Shown here one piece after another: positions 19,707 through 28,744 of a stretch of 32,977 nt of DNA (positions are counted from its first letter, which is position 1; each line of letters starts with the position of its first letter). A program made the position numbers and the translations under genes. The notes under the pieces were generated by a model. The model did no database searches. It saw only the letters and a program-made list of their open reading frames with translations, and was not told the origin of the DNA. The stretch comes from a virus: the IMG/VR virus record IMGVR_UViG_3300025876_000067, positions 1 to 32,977 of that record. One strand, given 5' to 3'.

Positions 19707-21112
19707 ACTACGTTACCTCCTAAAAATGCGTAATCAGATGATTTAAAAATAATCTGCGCTTGACCATATATTCCAGCTATACGATTTGCACCATTAAAGG
19801 AATTGAATCCAGATAATCCAACACCCGAAGCGAATGTAACACTGTTAATAGTTTCAGCTATAAATGTTACTGTATATCCAGAAACTTGCGAAGGCACTGT
19901 AATGGTAATGGGTGTGGTGTTTTGTAATAGCACTGTTGCTCCGTTATGAGTTGAAGATAGAGTAAAGTCAGCCGTTTCTGTTACAAATGAATTTTGTGTT
20001 AATGTTATTTTTTCAAATGTTGCGGTACCAGTAAATTCTGGATTATCGGTTGTTGCACCTTCACCCTGCGGACCAGTTTCACCTTGAATGCCTTGCTCAC
20101 CTTGAATGCCTTGCTCACCTTGAATACCTTGCTCACCTTGTGGACCAGTTTCACCCTGAACACCTTGCTCACCCTGAATCCCTTGAATGCCTTGTGGACC
20201 AACTTCACCAGATAAAACTTCGGCACCTACCCACTTCTTTAATGCCGCATCGTACTGCAAAAATTTTCCGTCAACTTTAGCTGTTGAACTTTGAACATCA
20301 TTTAAACGACTTAACCAAACTTCACCACCACCACCAATAGTTGAAAGCTGATTATTTACTACAGATTTCCAATTCTTAAAATCTCTATCAGTTTTTATTA
20401 CATACGAATCTAATTCATCCTTTGCTTTAACAAAAAGAGGTTCGATAAGTTTATTAATATCAGGTAATTCTGCATCCTTTCCTGAGTCACCCTTTTCACC
20501 TTGAATACCCTGTTCTCCTCGTGGACCAATTTCTCCTTGAATACCTTGCTCACCTTGTGGTCCAGTTTCGCCTTGAATACCAGGTTCTCCTTGTGGACCA
20601 ACTCTACCTTGAATACCTTGCGGCCCAGTTTCACCATCTTTTCCAGATATTCCTTGAATACCTTGCTGACCAGAGTCGCCTTTTAATCCTTGCTGACCAG
20701 CGTCGCCTTTTTCTCCAACATCTCCTTGAATACCCTGTGGACCAACTTCACCGCGTAAACCAACATCACCCTTTTCGCCAGCATCTCCTTTATCACCCTT
20801 TTCGCCCTTTTCGCCAGCATCTCCTTTATCACCCTTTTCGCCAGCATCTCCTTTATCACCCTTTTCACCAGCGTCGCCTTTATCACCCCTTTTACCAGCA
20901 TCTCCTTTAGCGCCCTTCTGTCCTTGAAGACCAGTTGATCCCTTAACTCCTTTATCACCTTTAATGCCCATTGGCCCAGGAGTAGCTTCAATTAAGTGCG
21001 TAATTTCTTCTAGCTCATTTAGCCTTTCTGAAAGAGGAGTTATTTGTTTCTGAAGCTTTTTATATACCGCTACAGAAAACGCACTGTTTGCATTATCTAA
21101 TGTTAATGGCAT
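19703..21112 (-). CDS. Collagen-like phage fibre protein
   Basis: The 469-residue protein starts MPLTLDNANSAFSVAVYKKL with a helical N-terminal segment, then has two Gly-X-Y tracts (about 46-213 and 302-352). The tracts are rich in KGD, GEKGDKGDAGEKGD and GPQGIQGE units typical of phage collagen-like fibres. Between them lies GGGGEVWLSRLNDVQ and QYDAALKKWVGAEVL, a small domain common in marine phage structural proteins. The C-terminal 115 residues are beta-rich and may form the trimer head. It lies 11 bp after gp20 and overlaps the LRR gene. Placement in the structural operon suggests a virion fibre, likely head- or tail-attached; the attachment site is unknown. Confidence 0.85.
   Translation of the reverse strand: MPLTLDNANSAFSVAVYKKLQKQITPLSERLNELEEITHLIEATPGPMGIKGDKGVKGSTGLQGQKGAKGDAGKRGDKGDAGEKGDKGDAGEKGDKGDAGEKGEKGDKGDAGEKGDVGLRGEVGPQGIQGDVGEKGDAGQQGLKGDSGQQGIQGISGKDGETGPQGIQGRVGPQGEPGIQGETGPQGEQGIQGEIGPRGEQGIQGEKGDSGKDAELPDINKLIEPLFVKAKDELDSYVIKTDRDFKNWKSVVNNQLSTIGGGGEVWLSRLNDVQSSTAKVDGKFLQYDAALKKWVGAEVLSGEVGPQGIQGIQGEQGVQGETGPQGEQGIQGEQGIQGEQGIQGETGPQGEGATTDNPEFTGTATFEKITLTQNSFVTETADFTLSSTHNGATVLLQNTTPITITVPSQVSGYTVTFIAETINSVTFASGVGLSGFNSFNGANRIAGIYGQAQIIFKSSDYAFLGGNVV
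20081..20134 (-). repeat. 18-bp tandem repeat in collagen-like tract 2
   Basis: Three back-to-back copies of an 18-bp unit (ACCTTGAATGCCTTGCTC on the plus strand; the third has one change) encode GEQGIQ repeats. Such exact repeats allow length change by slippage or recombination. Confidence 0.85.
20774..20890 (-). repeat. 27-bp tandem repeats in collagen-like tract 1
   Basis: Four copies of a 27-bp unit start at 20774, 20810, 20837 and 20864, with a 9-bp insertion after the first. The first three copies are identical and the last diverges slightly. They encode the KGDAGEKGD-type units. The exact copies point to recent expansion. Confidence 0.85.
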
Positions 21113-21123
21113 AATACTATCTA

Positions 21124-22773
21124 TTAATCATCCAGAATTTTGCACATTCCATCAATCATTTTTATCTGAGCTTCGTGTAATTCTTCTTCACGATTAACCG
21201 TCTTTTCGTCTAGTATAGTATTTTCAACATTATTTTGTACTGCTTCATCCGCAGAACTGTCAGTTTTTTCTTCAGGCTCAGTCTCTTCTCCAGCAATTTC
21301 AGCATTGATTCGCTCAATATCTTCGTCAGTTTGCCGTAGGACATTATTGCGAATCCACTTGGTTGAGTAGAACTTTCCAACATGTTCGCTTAATGTATCA
21401 AGCATATCAATTCTCTCTTTTAGGATTTCGTTCTCCTTTAACTCTGAGAAGTAGTTATCTTCAATAAAGTCAATCGCGATGTTTTCACTAATTTCGTCCC
21501 AATCTGATTGGCTAATAACTCCTTTTAAAATTAGCTGTATACGAAGAGCCTCAAGGAGGATTCCTGAAAACTTCTTACGAATGCGATCAACAAACTTTTG
21601 GAACTTCACTTCATCTCTTGAAATTTCAGATGCTCTTCCAAGATTGAATGAATCATCTGCTTCCAGCCGAGAAATTGGAACATTAAGCGTCTTATATAGT
21701 TTCTTTTGGAAGAAAAGAATATCATCAATCTGCCCTAAGTTTTCTCCACCTGGAAGAGTAGTAATTTCAGTACCTCTTCCTCCCTCACGACGTGGAAGCC
21801 AAAAATCTTCTAACATAGACATATGTCTACGATCATCTTTAATGTCTCCTGTTGAAGCATCATATACAAGCTTATTACGATACTTATTCATAATACCTTG
21901 TACATACTCTTCAGCTTTACCCTTTGGTAAATTACCTACATCGATATAAAAGATTCTACGTTCAGGCGCGCGGGCAACACGATACATCACCAACGAATCT
22001 TCCATCATGCGAAGCTGATTTACAGGTTTTAGTGCTTTATGTAAATGGGATACGACTCTCTTTTGAGTAGAATCTAAAAGACCAGATGTCACATTGATAA
22101 TAGCTTCTGTTGAAATCTTTACTCCAGAGATTGATGAGTTTTTAGATGATACACCTGCACCAGATCCGCTATAGTCTTCTGAATATACATAATATTCACT
22201 GACAATTTTCTGTACAGCGATATCTGACTGTGCATCTGTAACCTTCTTAACCTCTTTTACCTTCTTCATAAAGAGAGATTCAATCGGTCGTAGTTCTATA
22301 ATGCCTCTCTTTGGATTTTTATCATCAATAATGACATGAAAGTATATACGTCCATCAACGTACCACCTTCGAAACAGGTTTTCTCCTGTCTTATTAAATT
22401 TATAAAGTGATAATACGTTATCAAATTCCTCAGAAATTTGTTTTTTAATATTATCTGGTTGCTCTAAATCATTGAGCATGAGTTGAGCAGGAGCTCCAAC
22501 ATTTGCTGAAGCAATAGCAGCATCAACAATATCGCTGATTGCTGAATCACATTCTGGTTGCTCTGCTGCTTCTCTATATTTTATTATTAGATCTCTATCA
22601 TTAGATGAAGCTGTGCCATCTAAATCAACATACTGACCATAGTATCCACCAGCTGCAACTGTTGCTGATACTCCGTCATCTTCAGGTTTTGGAGCAAAAG
22701 ATATTACTTCCTTTTCTTTCTTCAGTTCTTTTGAACCTACCTTTTTTGTAATGTTAAAACCAAATAATTCCAT
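21124..22773 (-). CDS. gp20: Portal vertex protein gp20
   Basis: gp20 forms the dodecameric ring through which DNA enters the head and to which the neck binds. The 549-residue protein (T4: 524) shows RDLIIKYREAAEQPECDSAI, SDIVDAAI, FRRWYVDGRIYFHVIID, the invariant GIIELRPIE, APERRIFYIDVGNLPKGKAEEY in parts, and EDFWLPRREGGRGTEITTLPGG (sections EDFWLPRREGG and TEITTLPGG), which are hallmark gp20 motifs. The final 60 residues are acidic and variable. A late box ends 6 nt before the ATG, and a terminator ends the upstream gp19 transcript. The downstream collagen-like gene is a local insertion, as T4 has gp67 next. Confidence 0.96.
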   Translation of the reverse strand: MELFGFNITKKVGSKELKKEKEVISFAPKPEDDGVSATVAAGGYYGQYVDLDGTASSNDRDLIIKYREAAEQPECDSAISDIVDAAIASANVGAPAQLMLNDLEQPDNIKKQISEEFDNVLSLYKFNKTGENLFRRWYVDGRIYFHVIIDDKNPKRGIIELRPIESLFMKKVKEVKKVTDAQSDIAVQKIVSEYYVYSEDYSGSGAGVSSKNSSISGVKISTEAIINVTSGLLDSTQKRVVSHLHKALKPVNQLRMMEDSLVMYRVARAPERRIFYIDVGNLPKGKAEEYVQGIMNKYRNKLVYDASTGDIKDDRRHMSMLEDFWLPRREGGRGTEITTLPGGENLGQIDDILFFQKKLYKTLNVPISRLEADDSFNLGRASEISRDEVKFQKFVDRIRKKFSGILLEALRIQLILKGVISQSDWDEISENIAIDFIEDNYFSELKENEILKERIDMLDTLSEHVGKFYSTKWIRNNVLRQTDEDIERINAEIAGEETEPEEKTDSSADEAVQNNVENTILDEKTVNREEELHEAQIKMIDGMCKILDD

Positions 22774-22779
22774 ATAACT

Positions 22780-22787
22780 TATTTATA
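22780..22787 (-). promoter_or_regulatory. Late promoter box of gp20
   Basis: Exact TATAAATA on the minus strand, 6 nt before the gp20 ATG, and 7 nt after the gp19 terminator hairpin. The predicted start lies on or one base before the A of ATG. It should drive gp20, the collagen-like gene, the LRR gene and the 79-aa gene. Confidence 0.82.
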
Positions 22788-22794
22788 ATAAAAA

Positions 22795-22824
22795 TCCCGC
22801 TAAGGTTTTTACGCCTTAGCGGGA
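22795..22824 (-). terminator. Terminator after gp19
   Basis: TCCCGCTAAGG (22795-22805) pairs perfectly with CCTTAGCGGGA (22814-22824), an 11-bp stem with an 8-nt loop, followed on the minus strand by TTTTTATT. It sits 26 bp after the tail tube gene and abuts the gp20 late promoter. Confidence 0.9.
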
Positions 22825-22850
22825 AGTATATTTTATTTATTCAAACTATA

Positions 22851-23390
22851 TTAAGCCCCGATGTTTGAATCAGTCGAAGTCCAGTACTGATAAGCGAACT
22901 CAACAGTAAATTCTTCAATTGCATCATTTGCATCGTAGCTCAATTCGATTGCGCCAAGATTTACTGGGAATGCATCTGAAAGAACATACGTCTTAGTAAC
23001 TGTGTTGGTACGATCAAGCTGCCGAATAGTAATATCTGCTTGATATCCTTGCGGATCTTTTACTCCGACGTTATTTGCGTGTTCATTAATACCCTGCATC
23101 CATCTTTCGAATGCGTTTCTTATACCACCCGCATCCTCATTGAATACAGTAATAGTATAATTTTCGAACGTACGGTCACCCGCAACCTTCATTTGACGAC
23201 CGCGATACGGTACATCAATTTGTGCTACAACACTACCTGGAAGAGAACCACCTTTGCATGTAAACTCTAGCAAATTGCTCGCCAAGCCTGTGGTTATTCC
23301 TGTAGGAGGTGATACTGTAATCTGAAACAGATTGGCGCGAGCGCCACCTAACTTCAAAGCATCATTTTTAAAAGCATCTATGTTAGCCAT
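22851..23390 (-). CDS. gp19: Tail tube protein gp19
   Basis: gp19 polymerises into the inner tail tube. The 179-residue protein (T4: 163) has ARANLFQITVSPP, FTCKGGSLPGSVVAQIDVPYRG in sections (CKGGSLPGS, IDVPYRGRQMKVAGDRTFE), YTITVFNEDAGGIRNAFERW and a final EEFTVEFAYQYW, all characteristic. A clear Shine-Dalgarno AAAGGA lies 7-8 nt before the ATG. It is co-transcribed with the sheath gene from the late box at 25957 and ends at a strong terminator, fitting the high copy number of the product. Confidence 0.95.
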   Translation of the reverse strand: MANIDAFKNDALKLGGARANLFQITVSPPTGITTGLASNLLEFTCKGGSLPGSVVAQIDVPYRGRQMKVAGDRTFENYTITVFNEDAGGIRNAFERWMQGINEHANNVGVKDPQGYQADITIRQLDRTNTVTKTYVLSDAFPVNLGAIELSYDANDAIEEFTVEFAYQYWTSTDSNIGA

Positions 23391-23417
23391 AATTTTTCCT
23401 TTATTTTAATTTTTTTA

Positions 23418-25880
23418 TTATTTACCAACGATTTCACTGAATTCAACTCCTGTGCGTGTAGCAATGAAGTTAAGTGTAATGAAGTTAATTGAACGAGCTG
23501 GTTTGATATAGATGTCAGCAACAAAACGGTTAGTGTCAATCACTTCACCTGTATTATTGGTTTCATCACATACAACCAAGAAGTCAGTAATACCACGACG
23601 ACCTTTAACTCCACGAAGGAAAGGTACAGTCATATTTACAAACATTGTGCGAGTGAACTGATCATTCAATTCAAACAGTTGATATTTAGCTGCAGTTGCA
23701 ACTGCTTTTTCGAGAACGATAAACAATCTACGTACATTAATACGATCGAATGCACTCGGTCTGCTTTGAGCAGTCTTATCACCGAAGAGTACGATGCCTT
23801 GACCAGGGAACGATACGATTGGGTTAATACCCGCTTTGTATAGTTCGTCTCTTTCAGCCTTCTTAGGATTGAATGCAAGCTTAGTAACGCCTTGCAGACC
23901 ACCACGATTTAGACCAGCTGGTGAGAACCAAGGATCTGCGACATCATCTGTCTTGGCACAGAGACCGGCTATATGACCAGAAGCTGGGATCCAAGAATAG
24001 TTGTCAGCATACTTATTGTATACATACAACGCTGTTGAGTCGAATACTGCGTATGATCCATTAGTACCTCTATCAGAGATACCATTAAACCAAGCTTTAA
24101 CATCAGCCTCTTTACTATTTCCAGTCGAAACTGAAATAGATGGAGAGATGAATGCTACGCAATCTTTACGTGCGATTGCAATTTCGTGTAGAGCATTAGC
24201 AATAGTATTACCAGCAGCGTCAACCTGTGCGAACAGCAGATTTACATCAACTAGTTCAGGGTCTTTAAGTACTTCTAAACCATCAATAATATCTCCAGAA
24301 TCAGCTACTCCTGCTTGAGCAACATCAGCACCAAGGGAGAATGTATATGGCTGTCCAGTTATACCTCCATCACCTGGAGGTGTACTTGGAGTTTCACGAG
24401 CAATATAGATCCAGTCAGAATTTGCATTAATAACATCCATATAGTTGTTATTTGAACCATCTGCACGTCGTGCTCCAGCAGTTCTGTCAAGGAACGACCA
24501 TTTTTCTAGCTCAGTACCTTCAATACCGGTAATAGCGCCTTCAGCGTCGTATATGTATACATGAACTTCAGAACCTTCAGGAGCAGCATCAAATTGATTT
24601 TGAACTCCAATATCAAGTGAACTCCACGATGCTGCATCAATTATATACGCTGCAATAGAATTACCAAGTTCACCTGGATATCTAGCAAAAAGCAGACCAG
24701 GAAGAACACTGTTTTCTACAGGAGGATGAGCAGCTTCAAAATCAGTTTCGTTACCAATAAAGAAGCCTGCTTCAAACTCTGTTTCTTGTTCATCGAATGT
24801 GAAATTACCAGCTTCGATTGATACATCATTAATAGCAACAGTAGTATTAGCAACAACATAACCACTACCATCAGCAGTAGAAACGATTGCAGCAATATCA
24901 TATCCAGCATCAAAGAAAAGACCAGGAATAAGATCGCCAGCAATAGTATAAGCCTTAATACCAGTTAGGGTTGATGGAACTGTATCGAATGAATCAACAT
25001 CGGCTACACCAGCCAAGAGAGCAAACTCAGGTGTACCACTTGCATCTGTAACAGATACAGTAAACGCTTGAGTTGAGTTATCACCGCTTGTTGTATAAAC
25101 AACGATTGTATCACCGTCAACAAGATCGCCCTCTGGAGAAGCACCAACAGCACTTGATGTAAGTGTAACTGCAGTACCAGTTAATGCTACATCAGTAACA
25201 TCAACATCAGGAGATGCGAATGTATCATTAACTGTAAATGCTGTGGTAGTAGGATCGGTAGGAACATAAATTCCAAGACCAGCAATATCAGTTGAAACTG
25301 ATCCACTTGCGACCGTGAAAGATACTTCTTCACCTTGTACAGTAATGGTATAATCACCATCAGACAAAGTGCTTGAATTAATTGCAGTCAGTTGATAACC
25401 AGTTGCTCCTACGACAGAAGCTGTATTAACTTGGTATCGAGGAGCGATAGTTGCTCCAGAACCAGTTCCGCCATCTTCAACGATAGTAAGTACTTCAGTA
25501 CCTGCAACATTTAAAAATTCAGTTGGTGTACTTGAGATTGTAACACCTTCAATACCACCACTTGGTACTTCATGAGTACCAGCAACAGCATTTAGCATGT
25601 TATTATCTCCGCCAAGGCGGTTATCTCCAGCTCGAACGACCTTTAATGCGCTGCCGTACTTCAAGAATGAAGCAGCAGTTAAAAAAGATTGTGTGTGCGC
25701 GGCGTCTGGTGAACCAAATCTGCCTGCAAGCTCTTTTTCAGAACTTACGAGACCAATCTCGTTTACCGGACCCCAGCGAAAATACCCAGAATATCCACCA
25801 ATTGATGTAGATACTGCAGGTATGACATTTGTTAGGTCGATTTCTTTAACCTCGACTCCAGGTGATACTTGAAAACCCAT
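23418..25880 (-). CDS. gp18: Tail sheath protein gp18 with large insertion
   Basis: gp18 is the contractile sheath. The N-terminus (GFQVSPGVEVKEIDLTNVIP, GGYSGYFRWGPVNEI) and C-terminus (FNPKKAERDELYKAGINPIV, FGDKTAQSRPSAFDRINVRR, VVCDETNNTGEVID, IYIKPARSINFITLNF in sections) are typical. The protein has 820 residues against 659 in T4. The excess lies between about 90 and 400, where Ala/Thr/Val/Asp-rich beta stretches such as FTVNDTFASPDVDVTDVALTG and FTVSVTDASGTPEF look like Ig-like surface domains. This region should project from the outer sheath. Shine-Dalgarno AAAGGA precedes the ATG. The late box at 25957 gives a leader of about 70 nt, unlike the leaderless late genes. Confidence 0.95.
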   Translation of the reverse strand: MGFQVSPGVEVKEIDLTNVIPAVSTSIGGYSGYFRWGPVNEIGLVSSEKELAGRFGSPDAAHTQSFLTAASFLKYGSALKVVRAGDNRLGGDNNMLNAVAGTHEVPSGGIEGVTISSTPTEFLNVAGTEVLTIVEDGGTGSGATIAPRYQVNTASVVGATGYQLTAINSSTLSDGDYTITVQGEEVSFTVASGSVSTDIAGLGIYVPTDPTTTAFTVNDTFASPDVDVTDVALTGTAVTLTSSAVGASPEGDLVDGDTIVVYTTSGDNSTQAFTVSVTDASGTPEFALLAGVADVDSFDTVPSTLTGIKAYTIAGDLIPGLFFDAGYDIAAIVSTADGSGYVVANTTVAINDVSIEAGNFTFDEQETEFEAGFFIGNETDFEAAHPPVENSVLPGLLFARYPGELGNSIAAYIIDAASWSSLDIGVQNQFDAAPEGSEVHVYIYDAEGAITGIEGTELEKWSFLDRTAGARRADGSNNNYMDVINANSDWIYIARETPSTPPGDGGITGQPYTFSLGADVAQAGVADSGDIIDGLEVLKDPELVDVNLLFAQVDAAGNTIANALHEIAIARKDCVAFISPSISVSTGNSKEADVKAWFNGISDRGTNGSYAVFDSTALYVYNKYADNYSWIPASGHIAGLCAKTDDVADPWFSPAGLNRGGLQGVTKLAFNPKKAERDELYKAGINPIVSFPGQGIVLFGDKTAQSRPSAFDRINVRRLFIVLEKAVATAAKYQLFELNDQFTRTMFVNMTVPFLRGVKGRRGITDFLVVCDETNNTGEVIDTNRFVADIYIKPARSINFITLNFIATRTGVEFSEIVGK

Positions 25881-25956
25881 GTTGTTTTTCCTTTCAGTTT
25901 GTTATAGTTGAATAATAAGTTTCATAATAAGATGTGATTCAAATCGGTTAGGTTTC

Positions 25957-25964
25957 TATTTATA
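25957..25964 (-). promoter_or_regulatory. Late promoter box of gp18-gp19
   Basis: Exact TATAAATA on the minus strand between gp17 and gp18, 76 nt before the gp18 ATG. This late unit keeps a conventional leader with a Shine-Dalgarno sequence. It should end at the terminator at 22795-22824. Confidence 0.8.
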
Positions 25965-25975
25965 ATATTGAATAT

Positions 25976-27571
25976 TTAGAGATTATTCCAGTCATTCATA
26001 TTATTAATCATATCTTCGTATGCGCTTGCACTTCCAACCAAGGGTGGTTCGTCGATAATGCCAACCGGAGTAATATCTTCTTCCATCTGCTTTATTCTAT
26101 CTTCGTATAACAATGACTTTAAATCTCTATCGCTTAAATTGCCGAATGCATCTGATGAAATAAACCATGCAAACATTACTAAATTCATAACTAAGTCATC
26201 ATGATTTCCAGCTGAAGCAGAATAACTTCCTCCTTTTATCTCAAATGTAGATAGCTCATCAATTGTATTAGCATCTACAAGATGCAACTTACTAAGTTCT
26301 ACAATGTCTTTTAAATTCGAGCAACCAATTCGTTTGACGCGTTTTGTCATCATTACGCCAATTCCATCTGCTTTCACCGAGGACGATACAAATGTATTTT
26401 CATATTCAAAATCATAATAGACGTGATTACACACAACTTGTCCAACATCGTTATTCTCGATTATAACCATTGCTTCATTGTAAAGAGAGGCAATTTTTAC
26501 AATAATATCAGGAAATATCATAGGAGAGACGAGATTGTTTCTATATGTACATACCTGAGAAAATCCTATATCAGATATTTTCAATACATTGAATGTTGAA
26601 TAGTCTTGACCTCTCCCCTTTGAAACATCGACAGTCATAATATACCGATAACCAACCTGAGGTTTTTCATAGAAGTATACATCGTTCCTTACTTCTATTG
26701 GATTCTGTGCCTTTAAACCTAATAACGTATTCGAAGATATAAGAGTGTTTGATGTGCCATGAAAAGAGTTACCGAACTCTTGTTCAAACTGAAGTTCTGA
26801 AGTATTTGATACTGTTTCCTTCTTCCATTTTTCATCTCGACCAGGAACATCCCACCAGTCAACACGAAATGGTTTAAACTGATTCGAATTTTGTACAGCT
26901 CCTTCATACAATCGATGAAATACATTACCAACACCATTTGCAGTAGATGTAATAATTACCTTCGTCTCTTTACCAGCAGATACAACTGGATAGGTTGACG
27001 TATAGAACTCAGCCGCGTTTTCAACGAAAGCAAACTCGTCAAGGAAGAGTAAATTGACTGATAGGCCACGAATAGAAGAACCAGAAGTGGCAGCCGCGAC
27101 AATCTTTGTATTGTTTGCAAATGTGATATTCCCCTTATTGAGTGCCTTACATCCAGGTTGTAAAAAGAAAGGGAGATTCTCAAGAGCTAACGTGACACGA
27201 GATAACATCTCTCTTGCTGTTGCACCTTTATTCGCTAGGATCGCTATTGTCTTTTCTGGGTGAAAGATTGCATACCATAGAATGTAAATAACGGTACTGA
27301 TTGACTTACCAGATTGGCGGCAGGCCAGAACAATAGAGAATCTATTATCATTGAAATGATTAAACATTCTTTCTTGATAATCGTATGGCTTAAACGGAAC
27401 TAAACCAGTGTCAAGCGAAATTACTTTGATGTATGTCTCAGCAAAGTAGATAGGATCTTTCATACACTTTACATATTCAGAAACTTCTTCCTGTGTAAAA
27501 CTGTCTTGAATACCATCTCTCTTGACTAATTGATTTCCCAAATAGCCCTTATCGGCATTAATGAGTGTCAT
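25976..27571 (-). CDS. gp17: Large terminase subunit gp17
   Basis: gp17 is the ATPase motor and headful nuclease that packages DNA through gp20. The 531-residue protein (T4: 610) has Walker A ACRQSGKS (83-90), Walker B NLLFLDEF (173-180), coupling motif ITSTANGVGNVFHRL (207-221) and the RNase H-like nuclease domain with TVDVSKGRGQDYS (D315, D323), IENNDVGQ (E372) and the C-terminal GNHDDLVMNLVMFAW, so both activities look intact. The start overlaps gp16 by 14 bp. T4 gp17 has longer terminal regions. No late box is seen directly upstream, so it is read from the gp13 promoter. Confidence 0.97.
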   Translation of the reverse strand: MTLINADKGYLGNQLVKRDGIQDSFTQEEVSEYVKCMKDPIYFAETYIKVISLDTGLVPFKPYDYQERMFNHFNDNRFSIVLACRQSGKSISTVIYILWYAIFHPEKTIAILANKGATAREMLSRVTLALENLPFFLQPGCKALNKGNITFANNTKIVAAATSGSSIRGLSVNLLFLDEFAFVENAAEFYTSTYPVVSAGKETKVIITSTANGVGNVFHRLYEGAVQNSNQFKPFRVDWWDVPGRDEKWKKETVSNTSELQFEQEFGNSFHGTSNTLISSNTLLGLKAQNPIEVRNDVYFYEKPQVGYRYIMTVDVSKGRGQDYSTFNVLKISDIGFSQVCTYRNNLVSPMIFPDIIVKIASLYNEAMVIIENNDVGQVVCNHVYYDFEYENTFVSSSVKADGIGVMMTKRVKRIGCSNLKDIVELSKLHLVDANTIDELSTFEIKGGSYSASAGNHDDLVMNLVMFAWFISSDAFGNLSDRDLKSLLYEDRIKQMEEDITPVGIIDEPPLVGSASAYEDMINNMNDWNNL

Positions 27572-27974
27572 TATTTTTACTTAAAAACTTCTGTAGTTCA
27601 GTAGTAGAACCAACGAAGATCGCATTATTTGTAGTATTTCCAGCAGAGGGTTTCTGCTCTTCAGATTGTGTCAACTCTTTTCTTTTCTTTTGTAAAGTAA
27701 TAAGTTGATCCATCATATCAGTAGTGGTCTTAAACATACCAGATAGGACTTCGAATGCTCGAGGATGTTCAGTCTCACTCGCTAGCTCCATCATATTATC
27801 AATAGCTTCTTCAGCTTTAGCGATAAGATTTTTAATCTTATCTCTCGAATAAACATAGTCTTCCTCTGTATCAGCAACAATTTCAGTCTGAGATACCTCA
27901 GTTTTAATTTTCTTTAGTTGTTGCGGAAGGTTTGTTTCAAGAGCTTTTAGAATATCATCTTTAGTTTTATGCAT
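27558..27974 (-). CDS. gp16: Small terminase subunit gp16
   Basis: gp16 recognises concatemer DNA and stimulates the gp17 ATPase. I start at the ATG at 27974 (MHKTKDDILKALETNLPQQL), 7 bp after gp15; an upstream in-frame start at 28040 would lie inside gp15. The 138-residue protein (T4: 164) is almost entirely helical, with the central coiled coil (YVYSRDKIKNLIAKAEEAID, MMELASETEHPRAFEVLSGM) and a C-terminal tail ending ELQKFLSKNN, as in gp16. HPRAFEVLS is a strongly conserved gp16 element. It overlaps gp17 by 14 bp and is translationally coupled to it. Confidence 0.92.
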   Translation of the reverse strand: MHKTKDDILKALETNLPQQLKKIKTEVSQTEIVADTEEDYVYSRDKIKNLIAKAEEAIDNMMELASETEHPRAFEVLSGMFKTTTDMMDQLITLQKKRKELTQSEEQKPSAGNTTNNAIFVGSTTELQKFLSKNNDTH

Positions 27975-27981
27975 AATATAA

Positions 27982-28743
27982 CTATGGGGAATCATCAAAG
28001 CCAAATGTAGTATTACTTGTAAAATCATCTGGTGTATCATCTTCAGAACCTAAATCAGTTTTAACTCTATCTACAGGTTCTATTACTGAAGACTCTGTTG
28101 TATTATTGTAGATATCAGCTACTATTGTTTTGATAATTGGCTTAGATACCACACGACCAGTAAAACGAACTTTCATTTCAAAATCAAGCGTGTATATTAT
28201 AGTACGTCTTGTAGTAAAATCACCTTCGAAGTCATCTTCAAAGGAAGTACCTGTAAGTGTAATTGGAACATCAACAGAATTTCCCGGTCCGTCCATATCT
28301 CTAATAGCTACAGTATATTCAGGAACAAAGGTTGGAAGAATCTGTTCAAATATTTGCAACGCTTCATCCTGTGTTTTAGCAAGGATATTTAATTGCATTC
28401 CAAGATTATACGGAACAGATTGCCGTAGAACATCTCTGTTTGATACTGAATCTCCAGGTTTGCTGAAAAACTTAACATTAGTTTTATTTAAAGCTAGTGT
28501 ACTATCTCGTTCAATAGAAGTAATTTCAAAACTCATTCTTGGCAATTTGATCGCCAATTTATCGTCTTCTAAACTACTATCTTGCCGTATTCGCGCAAGA
28601 AACTTACTTTTAGGACCATATGCTAATGGTACACGAGTTTCGCTTGTGCCTTTACGAACAACCTTTAAATTATTAAAGATCGTTCCAAACACAGCAACAG
28701 ACTTCTTAAGTGTCTGATTATAAAAATGTACTCCGTCTAACAT
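27982..28743 (-). CDS. gp15: Tail sheath stabiliser and completion protein gp15
   Basis: gp15 caps the upper end of the tail and joins it to the neck. The 253-residue protein (T4: 272) starts MLDGVHFYNQTLKKSVAVFG and has LKVVRKGTSETRVPLAYGPK, the conserved PRMSFEITSI, QSVPYNLGMQLNILAKTQDE, ALQIFEQILPTFVPEYTVAI and YTLDFEMKVRFTG, which match gp15 throughout. It starts 1 bp after the gp14 stop. A plus-strand frame of 195 codons (28130-28717) is a shadow of it. Confidence 0.94.
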   Translation of the reverse strand: MLDGVHFYNQTLKKSVAVFGTIFNNLKVVRKGTSETRVPLAYGPKSKFLARIRQDSSLEDDKLAIKLPRMSFEITSIERDSTLALNKTNVKFFSKPGDSVSNRDVLRQSVPYNLGMQLNILAKTQDEALQIFEQILPTFVPEYTVAIRDMDGPGNSVDVPITLTGTSFEDDFEGDFTTRRTIIYTLDFEMKVRFTGRVVSKPIIKTIVADIYNNTTESSVIEPVDRVKTDLGSEDDTPDDFTSNTTFGFDDSP

Positions 28744-28744
28744 G

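Noticed and set aside
20081-20890. Possible CRISPR array from evenly spaced short repeats
   Set aside because: The repeats are in-frame coding units of Gly-X-Y tracts with no unique spacers.
20521-20910. Plus-strand and second minus-strand frames across the collagen-like gene
   Set aside because: They are shadows of the Gly-X-Y codon repeats, which keep all frames open.
27975-28040. Earlier gp16 start at 28040
   Set aside because: The extra 22 residues overlap gp15 and do not resemble gp16; the ATG at 27974 lies 7 bp after the gp15 stop.
28130-28717. Plus-strand open frame of 195 codons over gp15
   Set aside because: It lies entirely antisense to gp15, whose protein is clearly recognised; the frame has no promoter or Shine-Dalgarno and its product looks like a mirror of gp15 codon use.
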